A DNA stretch of 64,000 nucleotides from Symsagittifera roscoffensis (Eukaryota > Xenacoelomorpha > Acoela > Convolutidae): the NCBI RefSeq assembly GCF_963678635.1, contig NC_087062.1, forward strand, positions 75,758,349 through 75,822,348. Reading direction: 5' to 3'. A program made the translations under genes and the position numbers. The notes below the pieces were generated by a model. The model was not told where the DNA came from, did not search any database, and saw only the letters and a program-made list of their open reading frames with translations. Of this stretch, positions 25,160 to 35,399 are shown piece after piece (positions within the stretch are counted from its first letter, which is position 1; every line of letters starts with the position of its first letter).

Positions 25160-25490
25160 GCCTACTTCAAACAATTTGGAACGATTTCTAAGACAGATTG
25201 AATCTCCGCTTACGCGTTAAAAGCACAAAATACATCGCGCGTTAAAAGCACACAATTTATCGCGCATTAATTGTCCCAAATTGACCGTTTAGCAATCATC
25301 AAAACCCTATAGTTTTACAAATAGGATGATAAGTCGAATTTAATTTTAAATTTGAGCTCAAGTTAACAACCCTTCTGATGATTTTTGAAAATTCTGTCGA
25401 AAATTGTTGGTTAAAAAGTCGGAGTTTGCCTTCGAAAAAAAAACACCCCAAGCACAAATATTCCGTCATTTTCTTCGAAAATCGCAAAAA
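25160..25490 (+). repeat. Dispersed repeat family D, copy
   Basis: The middle module (AACAATTTGGAACGATTTCT, ATCTCCGCTTACGCGTTAAA, TAATTGTCCCAAATTGACCG) runs into a tail with GAGCTCAAGTTAACAACCCT, AAAAAGTCGGAGTTTGCC and AAGCACAAATATTCCGTCAT. This tail is the clearest match to the first 150 bases of the satellite unit at 1-10230. A partial related copy precedes it (about 24780-25150). The repeat ends about 300 bases 3' of the GT92 stop codon. Confidence 0.7.
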
Positions 25491-25800
25491 CTTTAAAAAT
25501 GCATCAGTGTCGATATTTTGATCTGAATATTTTCAGTATGAAGCATGATGCAGTAATCACCCTTGACTCTAGATAAAACTATTTTAAGAACTTTTCATAT
25601 GATTATATAATCTATCATCATCTAGTTTGTAGATTAATTTAATTCCACTCCGCTACCCTATAAAACGGCAAAAACTCTGGAAAACTTTCTGATTTGTTTT
25701 TATCGGGGTATTAAAAATGGTCGGATCATTCTCAGTTATTTGAACTGCACATGGCTACATTTGTTCGGAATATAGATTAAATATCAAACTTGGTGTAAAT

Positions 25801-26567
25801 TTACGTATAATTTTCGTGAGCATTTATATTCAAATGTTTAAGAACTTTCCATACGTTCATCTGCAAAGTTTCTGATACATTTTGAAGCCAGTTTATCTCG
25901 ACAATGTTATCATCCAAACATTCAAGTTTGATCTTTTCTCTAAAATCAGGCCTGTGTCTAAAATGTAAATTGCGTAAGGCTTCTTTTCCGTTTCCATAAT
26001 GTAGGTCGACTAATTTTGAAAATAAACTTTGGGCTTCAAGATGCTTCGAAGAAAGGTTCCCAGTTGTCAAATCAGTTCTCGGCATTAGGCAGCCATGAGC
26101 CCAAACAGTTTGACATGTCTGGCTGGAAAGAATGCTTTTTCCTCGGTGGAAACTTTCACGATAGAATAAACTGAATTGCGCCAAATCGTTCGATTTGTTA
26201 TTTTGTTCACAATTACGAGCAACTGGAGTGTCAGAAAGAAAAAAACTCGAAAACTGAAATTTCTTATCCTCCAATTTCCACAAAGCTTGTTGCAAATTTT
26301 GGTATCGAGAAAAATTCACACCTACGATTTCATCCAGATCCTGTATTATAATGTATTTACTAACAAGAGCATTTTTGACCATGCAATAGGTAAATTGGGA
26401 TCGCTGCAAGCGACTAACACTGTCGTATCCTGTATACTTTTCGGTCAGTTGCACAGAAAACGTTTCCAGGAAGCCAATATTTTTGTAAAAATCGAGCACT
26501 CTTTTTGTATCCTCATTCAATGCGAAGTTTTCTCGGCTAATTTCCCCAATCATCATTTTGTCCACAC
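25801..26567 (-). CDS. GT92-family glycosyltransferase, exon 2 (catalytic part and stop)
   Basis: This exon is joined to 27306-28020 by an intron at 26568-27305. The acceptor follows TTTTTAAAAAG, and phase 1 on both sides restores QRLIG|VDKMMIGEIS, the GT92 (DUF23) core usually seen as ..YY+LLGV.+F. It continues with VLDFYKNIGF and the metal/sugar-nucleotide motif IIIQDLDEIV (DLDE at residues 315-318), typical of the fold. The full protein is 493 aa with a stop at 25801-25803. Characterised relatives include nematode GALT-1, a galactosyltransferase acting on core fucose of N-glycans; the donor and acceptor used here cannot be told from sequence. The gene sits wholly inside Wnt intron 3, on the same strand. 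Confidence 0.85.
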
Positions 26568-27305
26568 CTTTTTAAAAACAATCGAGTCTTTTCGGTTATA
26601 CCCCCCCCCCCCCACAATGATGAAACAAGTAAAGGAAAGATTTTATAGCAAAATTGAATCGGTTTTGCTTAGAAATGCAAGACCGATCCCCGTGCAACGA
26701 TTCAACATAGATTAATGCAAAAAAGACGAATTTAGGGCAATTAAAAACGCACTTAATCCCAAATTGATGGATTATATGTGAAGAACACCGCGAAAAAAAG
26801 GAAAGGGCCAGTTTGAGGCTAAATTAGGTAAACTGCTTCGTTTTGACAAGTCCCATGTTAATATCTTGCTTTTACACATAATATCGGTCCAATTTTGATA
26901 CAACATTTTTCGTTTTAATTTTTCATCATTTAGGGGGTATAAACAAAAAGACCGGAGCAACAACCAGGAATACGTGACGAGATAAATGAATTAATTTCTG
27001 ACAAAAAAAATATGTCAAAAACGCAATTTTCTTTTTCAAAAAAACCATCTGCGGTGCAAAAATTTGTTTAATCCGATTCAAAAGTTGTTTAAAAACGCTT
27101 TTTAAAACCTCCCAAAGCGTAACTTTTTTAGTTTCTGAAAGCACTTGTTTTCAAGATATTCACTTATTTCAGAGCGCACGCCGATTGAGTTCAGAGCGCA
27201 TGCCAGGTGTTTACGGCCATTCGGGGAGCCAGTTAAAATCAACTTATCGCATCACCATTCTCTGATTGAGCTCTGATTGAACCTTTTATAGGCCCACCCA
27301 CGTAC

Positions 27306-28020
27306 CTATCAATCGCTGGTACTCGATATACTCTGCGAGTCGCGAAGGTCTTAACGAATCCATGTTCGTCGATATTGCAGGACTACAAAGCGTAATATGG
27401 TCTTTCTTCTCTGATGTTGGATATTGTCTTTCCACTTTTAGCTCGTTTGAGACAGCTGCATTTCCAAAAACAATCGAAACTTTTCTCGGACATTCAATAT
27501 TTCTGTCGAAGAGGCAAAAAACTCCAAGTAACGACCTCTTGAATTCGTGGAAAATAAATGTTTCTGTGAATTCTCTAGAGCTCTGGCCGTCAATTAAACA
27601 TCTAACTTCGCCGTCAATTTGATTCTTGCTGTCCGCTAGATTTCTACCGTTGCCGAATAAGGCAAATACCATAACAGCTTTCTTCTCCTTTATTTCCCGC
27701 TCGTCGCATAAAGCTCTCCACATAAAAACGTAGTCTTTTCTAGTTCCATTGTCGAGAAAGAACTCTTGAATCTGCATTTTTTTATTGTCACCACCAATCC
27801 CAGTCTCGACAATAAATTTTTCGTCATTTTCAAGAGCAGCTTTATTTCTATTAGTACTATTGGAAGAATTCCGGAATAGGCGGTGATCAATTTGATGAGT
27901 AAGTTGAAGTTTTGAATCCAAAATATTATGATTTATTAATAACAATAATAAAAAAGCGACTACTGAAATTTTCGCAATAAAAGTGAAAAGAGGACATCGC
28001 TTAAAACGATGCAATTTCAT
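27306..28020 (-). CDS. GT92-family glycosyltransferase, exon 1 (N-terminal anchor, stem, start of GT domain)
   Basis: The exon starts at ATG 28020 and ends at a strong donor (GATAG|GTACGT) at 27305/27306. The N-terminus is that of a type II Golgi membrane protein: a short basic cytosolic tail (MKLHRFKR), one membrane segment at about residues 13-31 (rich in F, V, L, I), and a stem with potential N-glycosylation sites (NSSNSTN). The GT92 entry region follows: a C-rich segment (CDEREIKEKK..., CLIDGQ, FCLFDR, ECPRK), then HITLCSPAIS and RLAEYIEYQRLIG. The length of 715 bases leaves phase 1, matching exon 2. A possible upstream acceptor-like TACCTTCAG lies 11 bases before the ATG. Confidence 0.85.
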
Positions 28021-28121
28021 TATGTCGAGACTGAAGGTACTTGAGTCGACCAGAAGTTCAATGCAGTCTGCAATAAATTTTTCGGGGGTGAAAGGAGGGA
28101 AGTTTAAGAGAGGGGAGGAGG

Positions 28122-28589
28122 TGGAGGACCAGGGGCGGATTTAGGGGGGGGGGCGTGGGGGGCGGACGCCCCCCCCCCCCCCCTCAGGGATTTGACCCCC
28201 TGCCGACCCAAAGGGTCCCCCCTTTGATACTTTTTCAGAAATCCATTTTTGGCCGACCGACCCTAAAATTTTTCTAAAGGCGCCTTTGGCGCCAATAGAT
28301 GCTATTTGTGAGGGAAGGCGCGCGCCAAAAAAAACGCATTTTTTTGTCAAAATTTTTCAAAAAGTGCCCAAAAACGGCTTTTTTGACTATTTTTTCAAAA
28401 ATTTGCCTGCGGCGCACAAAATTTTGCCAAAATAAGGGCAAAACAGTGCTTTAGGAGAGCGCGAAAAATAAAAATCAATTTGTTTTGGTCGACCTAAAAA
28501 AAAAAAAAAGGTCGTCAAAATTTTGGAAAATTTTTTGAAAATCCGCCCCCCCCCCTCGAGAAAATCCTAGATCCGCCCCTGTGGAGGAC
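28122..28589. mobile_element. hAT-type MITE with 8 bp target-site duplication
   Basis: The element is 28130-28581 (452 bases). Its ends are inverted: CAGGGGCGGATTTAGG on the left and the complement of CAGGGGCGGATCTAGG on the right. It is flanked by the perfect 8 bp direct repeat TGGAGGAC (28122-28129 and 28582-28589), the target size of hAT transposons. The interior has long G and C runs and the palindromic core AAAGGCGCCTTTGGCGCC, with no transposase, so it is non-autonomous. Decayed relatives lie at about 45072, 52400-52600, 58210-58588 and 62614-62990. It is inserted about 100 bases upstream of the GT92 start codon. Confidence 0.93.
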
Positions 28590-30200
28590 ATAAGAAACCA
28601 GGCAGGCTCGATGTGCTCGACCGTTTTAACATTCAGAAGCTCGTTGCAAGGAATTTATAGCATCCATTGTGGGAGGGGGAGGGCAAACAATCTTAAGGCT
28701 TTTCAAAGTGCGCTTCATAGAGCCATTTTATGATTAAGTTCAGATGAGTCTCTGGAAAAAAAACAGCGCTATATTTAGTATTCCTTTCCTAAGTAGAAAA
28801 ACCCCATTTTCGGTCATAATTTTCCAAATAGTCAAAAACAGGAAAAAAAAACAAAAAGTTGAAGAAATGTGCTAAAAATTTGCCTTTAGCGAAAATATTA
28901 TTGGTCAAATAGGATCGTTGCAACGTTTTCGTAGGTGCTCGGAAAATTAATTGTCCGATCGAGTGTAAAGTCGACGAGTATTTTTTGAACTACTCCCCCT
29001 TTCCGTCAGAAGTAATCCCCCTTCCCAGCCCCTAAGGAGAAACTCTATAACAGAACGTGTTAAATGCTTAATTGGAAATGATGTTACGAAAATATTCAGA
29101 AAAAGTGTGAAAATAATTAAAGCTGAAATTTAAAAAATGCGAATGCAGAAGAATTGTTCTATTTCAATAAAACTATTTCCTACCACGGCATGTGGCAACC
29201 AATTTTATTTGCACAGTGTAAAATTTATTAACGCCATCCAAAATTTCCATTTTCTAGCTTTTATCTCCAGAAATGGAATAGTTGCGGTGGTTTTGGTACT
29301 CATCGCTCATAATATTAAATAATATTTGCTTTGTAGATCTTTTCTTCGAATGAAATTTATTAACGTTCAAAAACGAGGTCATTTGGTGTCAATCGAAAAA
29401 GATCTAAGTGGACTGTCAGTTTTCTAGCTTTTATCTCTAAGTATAGAGTAGTTGCGGTGGTTTTGTTACGCTTCGGCCTCAAAAATTAAACAAAAAATGA
29501 AAAGTCATTGGTGCAAAGTCTTACTACCAGATGTGAATTCAGGATTGAGTCAAGGAAGTGGGCGTATTTTCATTAAAGTTATTATTTCTAAAATCTCAAA
29601 AATTTATTTATTGAAAGCAATTTTTCAAAACAAATTAGGATCGGACAGAAAATGCGTGTCATGAAATAGTATCAAAGGGTCCATTTTCAGAATGAGTGTC
29701 AAAGAAAAGTATCAACGGGTCCACTCTAATTCGGGTATGGTATTCTTTTAAAGCTAGTCTAATGAAAGGAGAAAAAATATGTTTTTTTTTTTCACAATGG
29801 TCTCAATAGCAACAATTAAAGCATAGTTTTTTTTCTCGGAACGGAGAAAACTTTTCGGAAAGTTCTTTGCAAAATCACACTTTGAAAGATTTGACAACTC
29901 AATTGCTCATTTTATTTTAGTTGTGATGCCAACTCTGAAAAATTATCCCGAATCAAAAAAACTGTGACAAAAATGTTCGGAACAGATCAAAACTCAAGAC
30001 GCAAGAAGTTAATTTTTCAACAAAATTATTATTAGACTCATTAAAATATATGCATTAAATTTTTGTAACTCTACATTTTACCGCTAACTTCTGCAAACAC
30101 AGAGTTTTCAAAATTTAGCGGCAAAAAGTAGAGTTTAAAAGTTTAATGCACATCTTTTAACGAGTTTAACAATATTTCGATTGAATCTTTGAAAGCAACA
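28590..30200. other. Wnt intron 3, no gene seen
   Basis: AT-rich sequence. The only structure I see is a short direct duplication: TTTCTAGCTTTTATCTC followed by ...GTTGCGGTGGTTTTG at about 29251-29300 and again at 29421-29470. No exon or mobile element ends were recognised. Confidence 0.5.
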
Positions 30201-32024
30201 CAAGGCTACTGAGTAATCCTCTCTATATATAAACACTCCATCTTTTGATTTATTTTACTTTTCCTTAATTTGACCTTCGGTATTGATTAGTTACATGTCA
30301 ATCTTTGCCATGCATCGATCAGCGGTCGTTCATTCACTGCTCGTGTTAGTTTTAGAACAGACGTTTTAAATTAAACACATTTCTTAAATGTTTTATCCTT
30401 AGTTTAGTTGCCATGGATTGCACATAGTTAGTTAGAATTTTTTATTATGGCCCTGTTAAAAGAATCGATTCTGCGCGGAAGTCCATCGTTCAGGCAAATC
30501 ACACCCCTGGAGCCGCCCAACTACTGGACTGATCGAGCGACCAATTTCAATTGGCGATAATAGCCAAGGAGAATCTGGATATCGACAGCCTAAGTCACCA
30601 GTGTTCCCAGAAGTCCAGATTCCCATTTTTTTAGCAAAAAACAGAAAACGAGCTGGGCTGGAACACAAGTAAATAAAATGCGCAAAGGTAGTGAACGAAG
30701 TCACCCAAGAAAAACGGACCAACGAAAAAAATTCAACGGAATGAGAAGGGCTGAAGCAGAAAAAGAGTTGCGCTCGGCCTTTTTTTTAGCACGCGGTAGG
30801 TGGAGAACGATGAGAAGTTAAGGCAGTAATTGCAACACCAGAGAAACTGAAGATGCAGAATGGATCGAGGATTCTTCATATGCAACCGGCAGTGAGACCC
30901 AACGAAAACTCCTCCCAGCAACCATCAGCCCACCGGGAGCTTTAAGTCGGGCACACAATGATACAAAAAGGCTGTTTCGATACCCAGAAGCTAACAATCA
31001 TGGCAAGATTTACGACTAGCGATATGAATTTAACGTCTTTTAATGTAAATATCCACATAAAAACGGAACCGAACCTCATTATCGGCCGAAGTATTTCGTA
31101 CATGAAATGTGAGAAGGCCTTTACAAAGGGCAACCTGAACATTTGATCAGCAAAGAAGATGATCCGTAAGCCTTGTAACTATAAAATAATTTTCGTGAAA
31201 CTTTGTGAATCAAGAAACAAACGGCCGACTTTAAATGCTGTAAACAATAGTGTTCGTATTGAAAATTTTGCATACGTGCCGCCGGATGTTTCCTGCATCA
31301 AACACCAAGAAAGTTTTGGATTCATCAACGCTTTGAATGAGAACGGTCACAGTGACAATGACAATTGTTTTGTCCTCCGCCTAATAACATTATACGGTTA
31401 AAGCGGGCTTGAAATCCTGAAATCCTGGAGTTTAGGACTGGTCTTGGAAATGGTTTTAAGAAATACCATGCGTGCTGAATCACCAAGTCCACTGAATTTT
31501 GTCAAGCAACATGTACTGCACGAGTTAAAGTTAAGAAACGAAACCTTGAGAATTAGATAAAAGACCCAAAACGTGTATTCACCCAAAACAAAACAAAAAA
31601 CTATTTGAGAAAAGACATCATTTTTTTATCACGAGTGAACATGAAAGAAGCATCCTGTTGAAAGATAATTTTTCAAAATTTGGGATAGAAATCAAGCAAA
31701 AGAAAAAACCTCGACCGATCTCGATCTGTTCATTTAGTCGTCCAATAGAGAAGAGTAAATTGCATAACTTACCTTTTTGAACAGGCAAAATTTTCAAGAA
31801 TTCAAACCCCTCATTAACAGAATCGGCAAAATATCTAACGATTGAAAGGAAATTAATTCTTTTCCACTCGTCTCTTAAACAAATTTAAACAAAAAGTAGA
31901 AAAGTCCCATTACAACTTTTATTAACAATGAATTGAGAGTTCAAAAAATGAAGACCGAGGGTCATATTGGAAATATTCAAAAAAAACCGACGAAGATCAT
32001 TTTTCTAACCTGAAAGTTATTACT

Positions 32025-32780
32025 AGAAAGAAAGAGGGCTCGATTAATTTGGCTTTAGATTCGAAATTATTAACTGATTAAACTTTTAAGATTATATACC
32101 TAATGCCAAAAATCCATGAAAGCTTTAAAGTTATCAAACCAACCAACACATTGGGCAGGTTTGGTTCAACAACTTATATCTCTAGAATGCCTAGAATCTC
32201 TTATATCTGTGACGCAATTAGTAAACAGTGTAAATTTAGCGTTGTTGGGGCAAGTTCATAAAGACGTGCCATTTTTTCACCGGAATTTATGAACTTGGCA
32301 ATATGCCAAAAGACTTTTGAAGATTCATAGACTTAATTTTAAAAGGAATCTCGTTCACAAAGACGACATAATTATCGCTTCAAAGCAACTCTGGGAAAAC
32401 ACAGAACAATCGTAACTCCAATTTTTGCAATTCTGGACTAAAAAATTATGGAAGTGAAAGGGGGAAAACATTCATTTTTTAAAGAGAAGCAGATTGGCAT
32501 GGATTCAAAATTTAGGAAGCGGGAGTACAACCATTGATCGGCTAAACCGACGCGATAGTAGATTTCCTCTACCTAGAAAATAACGCAGATTTTCTTTCAC
32601 TTTTGGTTCAATAAATCAATACTTCAAAGTCGTACCAAGTTTGTCATTTCTTAATTCGCCATTCTGCTCGCTTAAAAAATAAATTGGTGTACCATTGGGA
32701 AAGCAACAACTCAATTGCAATCAAAAAGCTGAAAGTTAATTTAAAAACATTACGGAGAAAAGCCATGTTGACATAAAATT
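32025..32780 (+). pseudogene. Ty3/gypsy-type reverse transcriptase remnant
   Basis: These are the RT motifs described for the element above. The start and the YLDD regions are in different frames and stops interrupt both, so it is inactive. The catalytic aspartate pair survives in DDIIIASK. The segment after GSINQYFK continues with FLNSPF, matching the conserved S-P-L step of this family, then a stop. Confidence 0.6.
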
Positions 32781-33414
32781 AAAGTCCAATCAGAAAGGGA
32801 TGCTTCAAATAACAGATTTTGAGCTACGCTTAAACTGTTCCAAGTGGACAAAGGGAAAACATTGTTTGAGATGTTTAAAAAAATTAATAAAAAAAATTAG
32901 GGTAAGTTATCAAACGGTTAGGTTACTTATTATGTAACAAACAAATCCTTTCTTAAGACCGTCAGTTGCTATAACTTAAAATGTAAAAAGCAATATCCCA
33001 TCATTTCCTCCATTTCCATGCCAGTAATGACAATTTCAAGCAATCTTATCGGTCGCGAGTTGAAGGCGAGTAGAATAACTTCCTTTATTCTCGAATCGTT
33101 GCTGCTATTACTACGTGTTTTGCTCAGTCCCTCAAGATTTGTAACATTTCAAACAACAGATTAACAGATTTAAAAATAGTTCTTTAAACTGTTTTTTTTT
33201 GATAAAGCGAAACTTGAATTTCAAACATATTTTTCTCATAAAAAGTTGCCGTATATTTTATAATGTTGAACCAAAACTCAATTGCTTCCGAAAGAAAGAC
33301 CACAGGTTGGGTATACTTCGCACAAACTACTAAACTTCTGGTAATTTTCAGAGGAGCAGAACTTTTTTTCTGTAAGTTAAAGACGACTTTCGATCTTCGG
33401 ATCATGCCACATTA

Positions 33415-33801
33415 GTGAAGCGTTATAGAGCAAACTTAATATCATCAACCCCATCCCTATTCCCCGAAAACCAATGTTCACGGAAACTACTTCAAACTAT
33501 GATTGAACACAAAAGAATCATTTGGGACATAATTTCTTCAATCGGAAACGGCCGAACGATGGGAATTTATAGTTCCTTCTTGAAGAACTACGTGAAAGAC
33601 CTCCATTTCACGGACGACTTACTTTTCATGGACATTATGGTACTCATATCGGCAGCTGTAGGGGAAGCGTTCAGTTTAATGTTTCCAGAGACGCATTCCG
33701 AGAAGAATCTCAAAGTTATTTTGGGAACCGAACACACTTATTTATCATTCGCCAACCATGGAAAGAAAATAAGCTTCGCCGGACATTTGGAAGCTTTTTA
33801 A
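33415..33801 (+). CDS. Unrecognised 128 aa open frame, probably part of the decayed retroelement
   Basis: An uninterrupted frame from ATG to TAA with fairly balanced codons. Its composition differs from surrounding AT-rich sequence, with recognisable acidic and basic stretches such as ENQCSRKLLQ, HFTDDLLFMD and FPETHSEKNLKVIL. Directly downstream, open pieces in shifted frames (MDFLEKLEST near 33911, then YTLNDFMERH near 34028) suggest a longer former protein. It follows the RT remnant by 0.8 kb, where RNase H or integrase would be expected, but I cannot see their catalytic signatures. Function unknown. Confidence 0.35.
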   Translation: MKRYRANLISSTPSLFPENQCSRKLLQTMIEHKRIIWDIISSIGNGRTMGIYSSFLKNYVKDLHFTDDLLFMDIMVLISAAVGEAFSLMFPETHSEKNLKVILGTEHTYLSFANHGKKISFAGHLEAF

Positions 33802-34677
33802 CGTTTTTTTTATGCATTGAACGTTTCACATAAGTCTTTTTCATCAAATTGGTCAACAGTATAACTTCTGTTTCCGTTATCTTATTTTTAAACGATCATT
33901 GCCATCTTCATGGATTTCCTAGAAAAACTAGAGTCGACAATTGGTGAAGCTTTCTATCTCACAATTTCAAATTATTTTGAGAAGATTTCAAAATTGAAAC
34001 AATCTACAGTACAGTGGGAGATTATACATTAAATGATTTTATGGAAAGACATGTATACAAAGTTAAAGCTAAATTTTTAGCCATATCGTACAAATTAGGT
34101 CGTTGATCAATAAATTATGGGATTTTCAACAGAAGGAAACAACCTTACAAGGATTGCACTCCCTTTGAAAAAAAAAAACGTTATTCGGACCGCTAACACA
34201 CAATGGAAAAACCTGATTTCTTTTGAATACCATTTAAACGAAGAAAAATCAATCCTATCCGACAAAAAGGCAGAAACTAGCAGCTGCACAACCGGGGCAG
34301 AAGACAGCTATTTATGCGCGGACGCGGAATCTCCAACCGATTTCGAAAACAACTGCCCGTTGGTAACAACCACCTTAAAAACCCCACCTCGCCCAGCCAA
34401 AAATCTTCACTCACCGCAGGTTTCCAAAGAAGATCGTCCCAGGAGGTTTTTTTTACAAAAAGGCTCATAATCAGACAAAACAGGGAACATGGTTTTAAAC
34501 TCATAAAATTTCCATTATCGACTCTTTCGAAGATATGGTGACGCTTGAGAACGGTAACATCTTACGATAATCCGACACAAGGTTTGAGGGAAAAGACTCT
34601 CTAGTCCTTTGCATATTCTTATAACATCGGCATCCATTGGTCAAAATCTTAACGTTTCTTCTAATTTAACAGGAACA

Positions 34678-34888
34678 CGGAAACTTTACCCCCGAAGAAA
34701 ACTTTAGCGATCTCTTCAGATTTGATGACTCCACGCCCAATCAGAATGGCCACAACATCGAACTCTATCCAGATTCCGACCGAAACCACCTTCATTCTGG
34801 AAACACCTCAGAACACTTCAGGTTCCTCTTCTTCGCTAAATCATGACTCTTGGTATGGGTCCATCAAGGATTATTTCGATGATTAATT
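34678..34888 (+). other. Possible exon-like Ser/Thr-rich open segment next to the assembly gap
   Basis: After an acceptor-like TCTAATTTAACAG there are two overlapping open frames to about 34888. One, from ATG at 34725, reads STNS/PTETT-type sequence and ends in the acidic SWYGSIKDYFDD before TAA; the other reads EHGNFTPEENFSDLF. Both are compositionally coding-like, but no family is recognised. The gap 140 bases downstream hides any continuation. It could belong to the retroelement's last frame. Confidence 0.25.
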
Positions 34889-35026
34889 TGGATTATTTCA
34901 AGGATTATTATCAAGGATTATTTCGGAACAAAAATGCTTCCATTTGTCACAACTTGGACATATCTTTGAATTCTAATATCGATTTGAATGTTACAGGGGC
35001 CGACAGATTGACTCAAGGTGTTGCAG

Positions 35027-35226
35027 NNNNNNNNNNNNNNNNNNNNNNNNNNNNNNNNNNNNNNNNNNNNNNNNNNNNNNNNNNNNNNNNNNNNNNNNNN
35101 NNNNNNNNNNNNNNNNNNNNNNNNNNNNNNNNNNNNNNNNNNNNNNNNNNNNNNNNNNNNNNNNNNNNNNNNNNNNNNNNNNNNNNNNNNNNNNNNNNNN
35201 NNNNNNNNNNNNNNNNNNNNNNNNNN
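35027..35226. other. Assembly gap, 200 N
   Basis: Exactly 200 N, probably a placeholder length. It falls in Wnt intron 3 at the end of the retroelement region. An exon hidden here is not required, because the Wnt phases on either side join properly. Confidence 0.99.
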
Positions 35227-35362
35227 AATTAGAAAATCTTTAAAAAATAATAGAAAGTTTATCATCTATCCACATCGTGCTGCTAGCTCCTGCAAGCTTT
35301 TTTCATCCATGAAGGCATCGAAAACTACTCAGTAATTTTCCATATAAACTTATATATAGTTG

Positions 35363-35366
<4 letters not shown>

Positions 35367-35395
<29 letters not shown>
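35367..35395. repeat. (TA)n microsatellite
   Basis: About 14 TA units in a row, inside a wider TA-rich stretch from 35341. A smaller TA run lies at about 38411-38424. Confidence 0.95.
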
Positions 35396-35398
<3 letters not shown>

Positions 35399-35399
35399 C

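Larger units (their letters stand above)
30200..34900 (+). mobile_element. Decayed Ty3/gypsy-like LTR retroelement (limits uncertain)
   Basis: Reverse transcriptase motifs of the Ty3/gypsy type survive on the plus strand. RKKEGSINLALDSK is at 32025-32066, with YLMPKI in the same frame after one stop. DDIIIASK (matching Y-L-D-D) is at 32362-32385, and GSINQYFK (matching F-L-G-x-x-N-Y-F) is 80 codons downstream in the same frame at 32605-32628, the usual spacing. Many short plus-strand open pieces flank it (for example 31159-31401 and 33415-33801). A TATATATAAAC box at 30221-30232 and a loosely similar CTACT(G/C)AGTAAT...ATATAAAC at 35331-35350 may be LTR remnants, but I could not delimit LTRs. 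It is antisense to Wnt, within intron 3. Confidence 0.6.

Noticed and set aside
26598-26614. Long C run as a regulatory element
   Set aside because: A homopolymer inside the GT92 intron, prone to sequencing error, with no other signal around it.
26176-26715. 179-codon plus-strand open frame
   Set aside because: It is the shadow of the GT92 exon on the opposite strand and shows no domain.
28141-28350. Gly/Pro-rich minus-strand frame and similar ones at 58187-58545 and 62534-62952
   Set aside because: They lie in the hAT MITE and its relatives; the composition comes from the G and C runs.
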